DNA of 64,000 nucleotides, taken from Stakelama flava. Its GTDB lineage: Bacteria; Pseudomonadota; Alphaproteobacteria; Sphingomonadales; Sphingomonadaceae. The stretch is taken from NCBI RefSeq assembly GCF_019351405.1, contig NZ_JAHWZX010000001.1, forward strand, positions 248,001-312,000, written 5' to 3'. Below, piece after piece: positions 1-8,007 of this stretch (position 1 is its first letter; every line of letters starts with the position of its first letter). Made by a program: the position numbers and the translations under genes. The notes beneath the pieces are model-generated. The model made no database searches, was not told the DNA's origin, and saw only the letters and a program-made list of their open reading frames with translations.

Positions 1-125
1 CCGAAAAAGGTGATTCTGTCGGCGACGTCATCGGTCAGGTCGGAAAAGCGCTGTTTGGCGGCGATGAACCGGTTGCGACCGATATCGATTGCGATCACGC
101 GATCACAGCAGCGATGAATTTCTGA
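1..125 (+). CDS. C-terminal fragment of a hypothetical protein
   Basis: An open frame enters from the left edge (first full codon at base 3) and ends at TGA 123-125, giving about 40 residues. The visible part is glycine-rich, then acidic, and ends CDHAITAAMNF. I recognise no family: there is no membrane segment and no catalytic motif. It converges with the minus-strand ferredoxin-like gene, with only 22 bases between the two stop codons. The start and most of the gene lie outside the window, so function cannot be judged. Confidence 0.45.
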   Translation, partial: EKGDSVGDVIGQVGKALFGGDEPVATDIDCDHAITAAMNF

Positions 126-147
126 GGCCGCCCGGCGCCGACGACCT

Positions 148-468
148 TCATCGTTCCGGGGCGAGACCGAGCGAGCGCGCCACCTCATCAAGGTTCGCAC
201 CGGGCGCAACCAGCAGCCACTGGTCCATTCGCGAGGCGTTGACGACCGTTACGGCGTTTTTCGGGCAGACGCCGAGGCATTTCGTTTCGACGATGCCGAC
301 ATGGCCCTTACGCCCTTTCTTCACGCCCAGATGTTTGCGAAGCGCCTTGGACAGCTTTTGTTTGCCATCAGCGCCAAAGCCGCCCCTGACCTTTTTCTGG
401 CATTTGGCGCAGACAAGCGCGGCGTTGGTCCAGTTGGCGTTTATATGGCTTTTCAACCGGGTTTCCAC
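148..468 (-). CDS. (2Fe-2S) ferredoxin domain protein, thioredoxin-like fold
   Basis: A 106-residue protein with a Cys pair near the N terminus (VCAKCQKK) and a second pair in CLGVCPKNAV. This is the four-cysteine layout of thioredoxin-fold [2Fe-2S] ferredoxins, related to the NuoE and sucrase/ferredoxin-like families. It is probably a soluble cytoplasmic electron carrier. The basic linker between the pairs (KALRKHLGVKKGRKG) is typical of the alphaproteobacterial members. Its start lies 16 bases inside the 3' end of the upstream J-domain gene, so the two are translationally coupled. The partner redox enzyme is not visible. Confidence 0.75.
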   Translation of the reverse strand: METRLKSHINANWTNAALVCAKCQKKVRGGFGADGKQKLSKALRKHLGVKKGRKGHVGIVETKCLGVCPKNAVTVVNASRMDQWLLVAPGANLDEVARSLGLAPER

Positions 469-992
469 TGACGGCGCTCTTCGACCGATTTCAGCACGTC
501 ATACGCCGCCTGAATCGCGTGGAAGCGCTTTGCGGCCTCGGCATCGTCCGGCCGCTTGTCGGGATGGTTTTCCTTGGCAAGCCGCCGCCAGGAGGCGCGA
601 ACAGCATCAAAATCGGCATCGCTGTCGAGTTCAAGGATGTCGAGAGCGCGCATCTCATCGCGCGAACGGGTGCCGTCGCCCGGTCCCGCCCAGCCATAAT
701 GCGCCGAATCGGCAAAACCCGACGCATCGCGCCGTTCATTCGCCTCACGCTGCTTCGCCTCTTCCTCGCTCAGCCCTTCGAAATAATTCCAGCCGCGATT
801 ATATTCCGCCGCGTGTTTTTCGCAGAAATACCAGCGTTCCGGGCTGTTGGGTGCTTTGGGCGCGGGGCAGGTGCCGGGTTCTTCACACCCCTGGCGGTCG
901 CACAGGCGGACATTCGCCGCCTCACGTCCTTGTTCGCCATAGGGACGCCAGCGCGGAAAGCCCCAGTCATAGGATCGGGAAGTTCGTGCCAT
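453..992 (-). CDS. J-domain (DnaJ-like) protein with N-terminal Cys/His cluster
   Basis: The protein has 179 residues from ATG at 992, chosen because MARTSRSYDWGFPRW begins the conserved part; upstream in-frame codons run into the RNase P leader side. The C-terminal ~65 residues are a J domain with the HPD tripeptide (ENHPDKRP) that stimulates DnaK ATPase. The middle holds cysteines and a histidine (LCDRQGCEEPGTC, then YFCEKH) arranged like a zinc site. There is no G/F-rich linker or DnaJ zinc-finger repeat, so it is a class III co-chaperone and not DnaJ itself. Its stop overlaps the ferredoxin start, suggesting co-expression; the client is unknown. Confidence 0.8.
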   Translation of the reverse strand: MARTSRSYDWGFPRWRPYGEQGREAANVRLCDRQGCEEPGTCPAPKAPNSPERWYFCEKHAAEYNRGWNYFEGLSEEEAKQREANERRDASGFADSAHYGWAGPGDGTRSRDEMRALDILELDSDADFDAVRASWRRLAKENHPDKRPDDAEAAKRFHAIQAAYDVLKSVEERRQWKPG

Positions 993-1007
993 AAGCGTAT
1001 GAAATAG

Positions 1008-1019
1008 GGCGCAAGCGCC
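1008..1019 (-). terminator. Possible rnpB terminator hairpin
   Basis: A perfect 5-bp stem (GGCGC-AA-GCGCC on the plus strand) lies about 30 bases downstream of the RNase P RNA 3' end and is followed on the minus strand by CTATTTC. The U tract is short, so termination may be weak and some transcripts may run on into the J-domain gene starting at 992. Confidence 0.35.
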
Positions 1020-1049
1020 GCAAAGACCAGAGCAGGACGCAGCGAAATC

Positions 1050-1414
1050 GTGCCAGAGGGCCTGTAAGCCGGGTTCTGTCCATCCCTTGCGGGACTGGGC
1101 GACCATTCCTCTAGGACGGTGCTTGCGCGCCGCCTCAAGCAACCAACCCGGACGGCGGGCCGGAACTGTAGCCCATTTGCCATCCCTATTCGGTCTTGCT
1201 CCCGGTGGGGTTTGCCATGCCGCCGCCGTTACCGACCGCGCGGTGCGCCCTTACCGCACCCTTTCACCGTGACCCGGTCGAAACCGGGCCGTCTGCTCTC
1301 TGTGGCACTTTCCCTGGGGTCGCCCCCGCCGGGCGTTACCCGGCACCGTCGTTTCCGTGGAGCCCGGACTTTCCTCGTGGCGCATGTCCACGCGGTCGCC
1401 CAGCCCTCTGGCAC
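1050..1414 (-). ncRNA. rnpB: RNase P RNA (type A)
   Basis: Catalytic RNA of RNase P, which removes tRNA 5' leaders. On the minus strand the 5' region carries the invariant GAGGAAAGTCCGGGCTCC and the 3' region ACAGAACCCGGCTTACAGGCC, both diagnostic of bacterial RNase P. I placed the ends from the closing P1 helix: GTGCCAGAGGGC at the 5' end pairs with GCCCTCTGGCAC at the 3' end. This gives about 365 nt, normal for type A RNA. The 5' end lies only about 10 bases from the stop codon of the upstream amidase gene, so its promoter must sit inside that gene unless it is processed from read-through. Exact ends may move by a few bases. Confidence 0.96.
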
Positions 1415-1423
1415 GCGCGCTAG

Positions 1424-2113
1424 TTAGTCGTCTCCCTGCGGTTTGGGAAGCAGCAGCGCGAGAAGAATCGCGCGGCATTCGGCATCGATGATCCCGTCGA
1501 TCAGTTCGGGACGGAATCGCCGCTGAAACGCAACGACCGCAGCTTCGCCGTCCGTCACGTCGTACCCGAAACGTTCGAGCGCCAGCATGAAGCCGCCATC
1601 GGGCCAGTGCGGATCGGCAAGATTTCTGGTCGGTCGCGGAAGGACTAGGCGAAGCCGCGCCAGTTTCCCCCAGGGGAACAGCTCGCCCGGATCCTGTTTG
1701 CGCGCCGGGGCGACATCGGAATGGCCCACCACGTTTCCGCGCGTGATTTCGTACCGGTCCTTGATCGCATGGACCAGACGAATGACCGAGGCGACCTGGG
1801 GATCGGGAAAGGGGCGATAGCCGAATTCATGGCCGGGATTGACGATCTCTATCCCCACCGACGCGCTGTTGATGTCGCCGATGTCGCGCCAATGCGAACG
1901 ACCGGCGTGCCAGGCGCGATTGTCTTCATCGACCAGACGATGAACCGCACCATCCTCCTCAACCAGATAATGCGCCGAAACTTTTGATTCGGCATCGGTG
2001 AGACGGGCGAGCGCCGCCGCACCGCTCTGCATCCCGGTATAGTGCAGCACGATCATCGAAACCGACAGCGTGCGCTGATCGAAATTGGGCGAAGGGTTTT
2101 CGATGAATTTCAT
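1424..2113 (-). CDS. N-acetylmuramoyl-L-alanine amidase (AmpD/AmiD-type)
   Basis: A 229-residue zinc amidase of the amidase_2 (PGRP-like) family that cleaves the lactyl-amide bond between MurNAc and the stem peptide. His24 (IVLHYTGM) and the later GHSDVAPARKQDPG segment provide the expected zinc ligands. A C-terminal ~70-residue extension resembles a peptidoglycan-binding helical region, as in AmiD. I see no signal peptide or lipobox at the N terminus, which favours cytoplasmic muropeptide recycling over a periplasmic role, but this is inference. rnpB begins almost at its stop codon. Confidence 0.85.
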   Translation of the reverse strand: MKFIENPSPNFDQRTLSVSMIVLHYTGMQSGAAALARLTDAESKVSAHYLVEEDGAVHRLVDEDNRAWHAGRSHWRDIGDINSASVGIEIVNPGHEFGYRPFPDPQVASVIRLVHAIKDRYEITRGNVVGHSDVAPARKQDPGELFPWGKLARLRLVLPRPTRNLADPHWPDGGFMLALERFGYDVTDGEAAVVAFQRRFRPELIDGIIDAECRAILLALLLPKPQGDD

Positions 2114-2186
2114 TGCGCGCGCATATCACCGCTGGGAAAGCCGTTCTTCCCGATTGGGGGCAATATCGCGCGAAAGCAAGTCGTCG

Positions 2187-3056
2187 TCAGGCGGCATCGC
2201 GCGCCGTTGCGGGCGTCCGGCGGTAAAAGCCGCGAAAACGCTGGCACGGCATTAACGCCTTTGTATGCCCGATTACCGTCTCTCCTGCGCCGAGAACCAG
2301 CAGGCTTTCATCGCGCATCGCGCCCGCCAGTTTGGCGAAGACGCGTGAACGCAATTCGTCCGAAAAATACAAAAGCACATTTCGGCACAAAATCAGGTCG
2401 AACTTCCCCGGTGGCGGCGCTTCGTTGGCCAGATTGTTGCGGCGGAACTGAACACGGCGAACCAGATCGGAACGGGCGATCCATTCTTCATCGACGCTGT
2501 CGAACCAGGAAATCATTCGACGCACCGGCAGGCCTCGCTGGATTTCGAACTGGCTGAACCGCCCTGCCTGCGCGCGGCGGAGCGCCATTGCCGAAATATC
2601 GGTGGCAACGATTTCGGGAAAAGCAGGATCGTCGGCGGCGAGCCGTTCGGACAGGAGGATCGCAAGCGAAAACGGCTCCTGCCCGGTCGAACATCCTGCC
2701 GACCATATGCGAAACCGCCGCCCGTTATTTTCCGCGCGCACGGTAAGCGCCGCATCGACAATCTGATCGAGGATCGATGCATCCCGGAAGAACGACGTTT
2801 CGTGGTTCACGATCGCTTCGATAACGGTGTCGGTCAGCGGCGAGTCGGGATTGCTGACCACCGCTGTCGCAAGATCGTCCAGCGATGCGAAATCATTCAG
2901 GCGAAGCAGCGGCTGCAGTGCGGTTTCGATCCGCCAGCTGCGACTTGCCCCGACCTGCTGGCCGGTACGCTGTTCAAGGATAGCCGCGATGACGCCCAGC
3001 GCCCCTTGCGAAAGCGCGCCGCTGGCGGGACGGGCAGTGGCAGGCGAAACGATCAT
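2187..3056 (-). CDS. cheR: CheR chemotaxis glutamate methyltransferase
   Basis: A 289-residue SAM-dependent O-methyltransferase that methylates glutamates of chemoreceptors. The N-terminal helical domain leads into NHETSFFRD (residues 84-92), a CheR signature, then the SAM-binding segment WSAGCSTGQEP (about 118-128) and ILCRNVLLYF. It has no TPR extension. Its start overlaps the cheB stop by 4 bases and it is the last gene of the minus-strand chemosensory operon. No methyl-accepting receptor gene is in the window, so the receptor it serves lies elsewhere. Confidence 0.95.
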   Translation of the reverse strand: MIVSPATARPASGALSQGALGVIAAILEQRTGQQVGASRSWRIETALQPLLRLNDFASLDDLATAVVSNPDSPLTDTVIEAIVNHETSFFRDASILDQIVDAALTVRAENNGRRFRIWSAGCSTGQEPFSLAILLSERLAADDPAFPEIVATDISAMALRRAQAGRFSQFEIQRGLPVRRMISWFDSVDEEWIARSDLVRRVQFRRNNLANEAPPPGKFDLILCRNVLLYFSDELRSRVFAKLAGAMRDESLLVLGAGETVIGHTKALMPCQRFRGFYRRTPATARDAA

Positions 3057-4117
3057 GCGGTGCAGCTCCGCGCGATAAACTGGCCGATTGCGTCGGGGGT
3101 CATGACTGCCGATGCGTTACCACCCGCAGCGATTGCGCCGGGCATGCCCCAGACGACAGAACTTTCCCTGTCCTGCACCAGAACGGTGCCACCTGCGTCA
3201 TGCAGGCTTTGCGCGCCCAACATTCCGTCCCTCCCCATACCGCTCAATACGATCGCCAACCCGCGCGCGCCGTAAACTTCCGCCACCGAAGCCAGCATCG
3301 GATCGACCGAGGGCATGCAGCCGCTGTTCGACCGTTCCTGAACCAGCCGGATCGCTGCGCCATCGGAAATGCGAACACAGCGCATATGCGCATCGCCCGG
3401 CGCGACGATGATCCGGCCTGGCCGAATACGCATATGGTCGCTCGCCACATCGCACGGCCGGCCGGCCAGCAGGGCAAGCTGCGTCGCGAAATAGCGCATG
3501 AACGACATGGGCAGATGCTGGGTCACCAGAATCGGGACATCAAAAGCAGGCGGAATCGCCCGCAATACCTGCGACAGCGCATGAATGCCGCCGGTCGAAG
3601 CGCCGATCGCAACGATATCGAAAGCGTGGACAGGCTTCACCGAACCGGTCGGACACCCCGGCGCAGGATTGCCTGAACGCACCGTCAGGCGAACCATCCG
3701 GTCGTAAAGCGCATCGGCGAAGCGCGTCGCCAGCCTGCCCGTATCGGGCTTCACCATCGTGTCCGCGGCACCCAGCGCCAGCGCCTGAACCGCCGCCGCA
3801 CCGCCTTCGTCGCAAGCCGACGATACGACAATGATCCGTGCGCCATTGCCCAGCCGAAGCAGGTCGGGAAGCGCAGTCAGCCCATCGACGCCCGGCATCT
3901 CAATGTCGAGGAGAATGATATCGACCTGATTGTGTCGCAGATGGTCGAGCGCTGCCCCGGCGTTGGGGACGGTCGCCGACACCGCAAATCCTGCGAACGA
4001 GTCGACCATTCGCGTAATCACGGTGCGCGCCACGACCGAATCGTCCACCACCAGCACACGCGACATCGCGGTTTCGCGGGCGGTATTCGTATCCATATCG
4101 TGGGTGGCGATGTTCAT
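3053..4117 (-). CDS. cheB: CheB receptor methylesterase/response regulator
   Basis: A 354-residue protein with an N-terminal receiver domain (VVDDS; phospho-acceptor Asp71 in LLDIEMPG) and a C-terminal methylesterase/deamidase domain with the Ser-His-Asp triad: Ser174 in GASTGG, His201 in TQHLP and Asp297 in GMGRDG. It counteracts CheR when phosphorylated by CheA. The start is uncertain. ATG at 4117 follows cheY by 11 bases, but the receiver proper begins at an in-frame ATG at 4066 (MSRVLVVDDS), and neither has a strong Shine-Dalgarno sequence. Confidence 0.95.
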   Translation of the reverse strand: MNIATHDMDTNTARETAMSRVLVVDDSVVARTVITRMVDSFAGFAVSATVPNAGAALDHLRHNQVDIILLDIEMPGVDGLTALPDLLRLGNGARIIVVSSACDEGGAAAVQALALGAADTMVKPDTGRLATRFADALYDRMVRLTVRSGNPAPGCPTGSVKPVHAFDIVAIGASTGGIHALSQVLRAIPPAFDVPILVTQHLPMSFMRYFATQLALLAGRPCDVASDHMRIRPGRIIVAPGDAHMRCVRISDGAAIRLVQERSNSGCMPSVDPMLASVAEVYGARGLAIVLSGMGRDGMLGAQSLHDAGGTVLVQDRESSVVWGMPGAIAAGGNASAVMTPDAIGQFIARSCTA

Positions 4118-4128
4118 GACCGCGCGGT

Positions 4129-4494
4129 TCAGGCCATGCCGACGATCTGAAGCTTGCTTTCAAGCGTTTCGCGATCGAACGGCTTCATCACATATTCGTC
4201 CGCCCCCGCATCGATCGCGGCGCGAATATGCGCCATGCCGTTTTCGGTCGTGCAAAATATGATCTTCGGCCGATTGGTGACGTCCGATTCGCCGAGCGCC
4301 CGCAGAAAATCCATGCCGCTCATCACCGGCATGTTCCAGTCGAGCAGCACCACATCGGGTGGCGAATCAAGGCAGCTGTCCAGCGCCTGGCGGCCATCGC
4401 ACGCTTCGCGAACCTCGAATTGCAAGGTTTCGAGGATATGGCGGGCGACCTGTCGAATCACTTTCGAATCATCGACTACCAGACAGCTCTTCAT
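4129..4494 (-). CDS. cheY: CheY-type single-domain response regulator
   Basis: A 121-residue free receiver domain. The start is set at ATG 4494 (MKSCLVVDDS), which matches the family; the longer reading adds 14 unlikely residues. Acidic pocket Asp8/Asp9, phospho-acceptor Asp52 (LLDWNMPVMSG) and Lys104 (VMKPFD) are all present, so it should be phosphorylatable by CheA. In this operon it would carry the signal to the flagellar motor or another output. It lies 74 bases downstream of cheW and 11 bases upstream of cheB. Confidence 0.93.
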   Translation of the reverse strand: MKSCLVVDDSKVIRQVARHILETLQFEVREACDGRQALDSCLDSPPDVVLLDWNMPVMSGMDFLRALGESDVTNRPKIIFCTTENGMAHIRAAIDAGADEYVMKPFDRETLESKLQIVGMA

Positions 4495-4569
4495 GAAAAA
4501 TACCCTGTTGTACGCATAGAAACGAAGCGATGGCATGGCGTTCGTAAGGGCCGCGTTAACGCGCGGCGA

Positions 4570-4995
4570 TCAGTCGGATTTTTCATCGCCATGAACCAGG
4601 CATTCGACATCGACGATCAGGATCGGTTCGCCGTCGCGCTCCACATAACCACGCCCCGCCTTTCGCCAGACGCGATCCAGTGCGATGCCGTCGGTCAGCG
4701 GATTGGCGGCGAACGGCACCACATCCTCCAGTTCCTCGACCATGACCGCGTAATGATGCCCGTCGACCTGGGTGATGACCGCCCGGCCAATCTCAGGCGA
4801 GGGCGAAAGACCGAGCGCGGCCCGGCTGTCGATCACCGTGACCACGCGGCTGCGAAGCGCACTGATGCCGCGGACATGACCGGGCGCAAGCGGAACGTCG
4901 GTGACGCCGGCAAGGTCGATGACCGATTCGACCTGTTCCGAATCGATAACGACAGGCCGTCCGGCGATTCGCGCGACGAGGTAGAGCGATTCCAT
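4570..4995 (-). CDS. cheW: CheW coupling protein
   Basis: A 141-residue CheW-like (SH3-fold) protein linking CheA to chemoreceptors. It keeps the family pattern of a hydrophobic N-terminal strand, the segment VRGISALRSRVVTVIDSRAALG, and a C-terminal ILIVDVECLV strand. It is slightly shorter than E. coli CheW. Its ATG shares its A with the last base of the cheA stop codon (TGATG), so the two are translationally coupled and probably made in fixed ratio. Confidence 0.9.
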   Translation of the reverse strand: MESLYLVARIAGRPVVIDSEQVESVIDLAGVTDVPLAPGHVRGISALRSRVVTVIDSRAALGLSPSPEIGRAVITQVDGHHYAVMVEELEDVVPFAANPLTDGIALDRVWRKAGRGYVERDGEPILIVDVECLVHGDEKSD

Positions 4996-7307
4996 CAGAT
5001 GGTCCTCAGGCGTTCCGCGACGGCGCCCAACAACGCGGCGCGATCATAGCGGAATATGCCTGCACGGTCCGCCCCGCCGCCCCTGCGATCACTAAGATGC
5101 ACCAGCGGCGCAGTCCCGGCCGCATCGGGTGTTTCGCCTTCGCGCGCCAGCACCACCGCCGGCGCCTGCCCTGCCTCCAATTTGAAAACCGCGCGATACC
5201 CGGCGCTTTCCAGCAGCGGTTTGACAAAGTTGCGCATCCACCCGTCGTCCGCGCCTGCCAGCAGGCATATCGGCGAGGCGTCATGCGCCGCCTCGTTCGG
5301 GCCGAATTGTTCGAACAGCCAGTTGGGATCGATCATCTCGATCTGCTCGCCCTCGACCAGCATCACCCCGGCCACCGGCCCCTGTTCCCCCGGCGTCATC
5401 TCGTCACGCACATGCACGATGTCGAACGCTTCGCGCACCGCATAGGCGATTTCACCGTCGCCGCAATTCAGCCGTAACAACGCGATGCTGCCCCGCGGCG
5501 GAAGGTCGCCCGTCACCGCGACGGTGATCATCGATCCGTCGATCGCGATGCGCAGCCGCCCGGCGGACATCGCCACCGCCTCCGCCCGCGCCTTTTCGAT
5601 CCGGTCGACGACCGAAAGCGGTATGCTGCGCCGGCTGCCATCGAGATCGAGGAACATCAGCGCAGGCATGCCCAGATCTTCCTCCACCTCCGCTTCCTCC
5701 TCCGACCGGGTGAACGCGCCGTTGATGCCAAACCGGACATTGGCGCGCGCGGCGATGCCCGCACCGTCGAGCAACAGCATCGGCTGACCGCTGTCGGGCA
5801 GCGTCTGACCCCCATATACGCCGCTTGCCATGATCTGCGGCACCGCCGGTTTGATGACCAGTTCCTCGGTATCGAATACGGTATCGACCGCCAGTGCATA
5901 GCTGCCCGTGCCCATGCCGACGATGACCAGCATTCCCGCCGTCTCGTGCCCGGACGATTCGATGCGCAACACATCGCAAAGCCGGACAAGCGGCAGCTTG
6001 CGGCCGCGCACTGTGGCGATGCTTGCACTGCCCAGTTGATCTACCCGGATGTTCTGCGCGCCGGCGCTGACGATCTCCTCAACCGCCTGACGGGGCAATG
6101 CGAACGACTGGTTCCCCACGCCCAGCGTCACTGCCGAGATGATCGACAAGGTAAGTGGCAGGTGGATAGTGATCCTGAGCCCCTTTCCGGGCGAATTATC
6201 GAGTTCGATCCTGCCGCCGATCTGATCGACGCTGGCGCGCACGACGTCCATCCCGACCCCGCGGCCGGACACTTCGGTGGCGGCATCCTTTGTGCTCAGC
6301 CCTGGCTCGAAGATCAGCGCCAGCTTCGCCTGATCGGGCAGCTTGCGCAATTCCGCTTCGCTGCGCGACCCATTCTCGGCCAGTTTGCGAATCACCCGCT
6401 CGACATCGATGCCGCGTCCGTCATCGATGATTTCCATGACGATCTGATTGCCGGATTGCCGTGCCGCAACGGTCAGGCGGCCATTTTCCGGCTTTCCAGC
6501 CTTGCGTCGGTCGGCGGGAAATTCAATGCCGTGATCGATCGAATTGCGAATGATGTGGACCAGCGGATCGCGCATCGCCTCGATCATTTCGCGGTCGAGT
6601 TCGACATCGGCCCCGTCGATCGACAGCGATACCGCCTTGCCCAGGCTCGCTGCGGTATCGCGCACCACGCGGGGCAAGGGCGAAAACAAGGCGTCTAGTT
6701 TCTGCATTCGGGTCAGCGTGACCGCATCGCGCATATCGGCGACCGTCGCGGACATGCGTTCCAGCGCGGCCTCTATCGCCGGATCGCAATCGCTATCGCG
6801 CAGGCGGCGGGCCAGTTCGTTGCGCGCCAGCACCATGTCGGACATCCCGCCCATCATCCGGTCGAGCAGATCAACGCTCAGCCGCACACTACGCGACGCG
6901 GGACGAACCTGCACCGGCGCGGCGTGATGCACCTCCGCCGATCCGTCCTCCAGCGCGGCGATGAGGAGGTCCTCGCCCGAATGGTCGAGCGCTGTTCCCG
7001 CATCGATCGCTTCGACGATCTCGGCAATTCGATCGACAATGCCGAGCACGGCGTTGACCAGTTGCTGGTCCGGCGTGCGATGCCCGTCGCGAACCTGCGC
7101 CAGGACATCCTCTGCCGCATGGCTGAGCCGCTGCAACCGGGGAAGGTCAAGGAATCCGCAGCTTCCCTTTACCGTATGCACGAACCGGAAAATGGCATCC
7201 AGCCGTGCGCGATCGCCGGGCGCGGCTTCCCAAGCGACGATCTCACCCGAAAGCGTTTCCAGCGTTTCGCGTGTTTCGGCAATGAAGTCCTGAAGCAGAT
7301 CGTCCAT
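4995..7307 (-). CDS. cheA: CheA chemotaxis histidine kinase with extra C-terminal domains
   Basis: The protein has 770 residues from ATG 7307 (MDDLLQDFIAETRETLETL, the usual CheA N terminus). Domains in order: HPt with phosphorylatable His44 (FVHTVKGSCGF); dimerisation helices; an HATPase with HIIRNSIDHGIE (N box), DDGRGID (G1) and GRGVGMDVV (G2); and a CheW-like domain (LTLSIISAVTLGVGNQSFALP). Unlike textbook CheA, the protein continues with about 130 residues that look like a second CheW-like domain. A final ~93 residues (about 678-770) resemble a receiver fold with a DD pair (GADDGWMRNFVKPLLESAGY) but without the phospho-acceptor Asp or the conserved Lys. A CtrA-like box lies just upstream. 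Confidence 0.95.
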   Translation of the reverse strand: MDDLLQDFIAETRETLETLSGEIVAWEAAPGDRARLDAIFRFVHTVKGSCGFLDLPRLQRLSHAAEDVLAQVRDGHRTPDQQLVNAVLGIVDRIAEIVEAIDAGTALDHSGEDLLIAALEDGSAEVHHAAPVQVRPASRSVRLSVDLLDRMMGGMSDMVLARNELARRLRDSDCDPAIEAALERMSATVADMRDAVTLTRMQKLDALFSPLPRVVRDTAASLGKAVSLSIDGADVELDREMIEAMRDPLVHIIRNSIDHGIEFPADRRKAGKPENGRLTVAARQSGNQIVMEIIDDGRGIDVERVIRKLAENGSRSEAELRKLPDQAKLALIFEPGLSTKDAATEVSGRGVGMDVVRASVDQIGGRIELDNSPGKGLRITIHLPLTLSIISAVTLGVGNQSFALPRQAVEEIVSAGAQNIRVDQLGSASIATVRGRKLPLVRLCDVLRIESSGHETAGMLVIVGMGTGSYALAVDTVFDTEELVIKPAVPQIMASGVYGGQTLPDSGQPMLLLDGAGIAARANVRFGINGAFTRSEEEAEVEEDLGMPALMFLDLDGSRRSIPLSVVDRIEKARAEAVAMSAGRLRIAIDGSMITVAVTGDLPPRGSIALLRLNCGDGEIAYAVREAFDIVHVRDEMTPGEQGPVAGVMLVEGEQIEMIDPNWLFEQFGPNEAAHDASPICLLAGADDGWMRNFVKPLLESAGYRAVFKLEAGQAPAVVLAREGETPDAAGTAPLVHLSDRRGGGADRAGIFRYDRAALLGAVAERLRTI

Positions 7308-7350
7308 GGTTCCCCGCACATAAGCGCGCAGGCACCATGCCGCAGGACGG

Positions 7351-7365
7351 TTAAAGGCTGGTTTA
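7351..7365 (-). promoter_or_regulatory. Candidate CtrA-binding site upstream of cheA
   Basis: On the plus strand this reads TTAA-N7-TTTA; on the minus strand it is TAAA-N7-TTAACC, matching 7 of the 8 defined positions of the alphaproteobacterial CtrA consensus TTAA-N7-TTAA(C). It overlaps the chpT stop codon and ends 43 bases before the cheA ATG. A match this good is expected a few times by chance in 64 kb, so position is the main argument. Confidence 0.35.
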
Positions 7366-8007
7366 CCCGACCCGGAAAGATGCCCCAAAGACGAGAATGT
7401 CCGCCTCAGGCGGCGAAACTTGGAGGCTGCCGCCGCTCTGCATCACGAGTTGATGGACCAGAAACGCCGCTGCGGCGCGCGGCGTTACCGGGGCATCGCC
7501 CGATTCGCCAAGCAGCGCATTGCGTAATTCGCCATCCAGAACGATGCGCGGGCCATCGGCGCGCACGCCGATTTCGATCATATTGTCCACGACCTCTGCG
7601 CCGATATCGAGTTGGCCGCCGCGAATCAGCGCATCGCCGCCGATCAGCGCAAGGTTGAGCAGCACCTTGATCGCCTGTTTGGGAAGCACCTGCTCGCTCA
7701 CCATCCAGCCGAGTTGCAGCCGTTGATTGTCGCCAAACAGCCCTTCAATGGCTGTCTTCGCCTCCCGCGCGTCAACCGTTTCGCCAAATCCCCCGGCCGC
7801 ACCGAAGGCAAGCCGGAAGAATTTCAGCTTGTTGGCCGAAGCGCGCGCGCTGTCGGCGAGCAGTTCGAGGCAGCGAGCGCGCATTTCCGGATCATGTTCG
7901 TCGGCAAGCAGTTCCAGCCCGTTGTTGAGCGCGCCGACCGGACTGAGCAGGTCATGGCACAACCGGGAACATAAAAGGCTCGCAAAATCAGTCGCGGAAA
8001 TATTCAA
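7363..8007 (-). CDS. chpT: ChpT histidine phosphotransferase
   Basis: The protein has 214 residues from a TTG start at 8007, chosen because GGAG lies 8 bases upstream and because upstream in-frame residues look non-coding. The N-terminal helix carries the HPt His18 in CSRLCHDLLSPVGALNNGLELL, the ChpT signature. The rest is the degenerate GHKL-like domain that does not bind ATP in this family. In Caulobacter-type signalling ChpT passes phosphate from the hybrid kinase CckA to CtrA and CpdR. Here it is followed by cheA 55 bases downstream and its start overlaps the JAMM protease gene by 20 bases, placing cell-cycle phosphorelay and chemotaxis genes in one transcription unit. Confidence 0.9.
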   Translation of the reverse strand: MNISATDFASLLCSRLCHDLLSPVGALNNGLELLADEHDPEMRARCLELLADSARASANKLKFFRLAFGAAGGFGETVDAREAKTAIEGLFGDNQRLQLGWMVSEQVLPKQAIKVLLNLALIGGDALIRGGQLDIGAEVVDNMIEIGVRADGPRIVLDGELRNALLGESGDAPVTPRAAAAFLVHQLVMQSGGSLQVSPPEADILVFGASFRVG

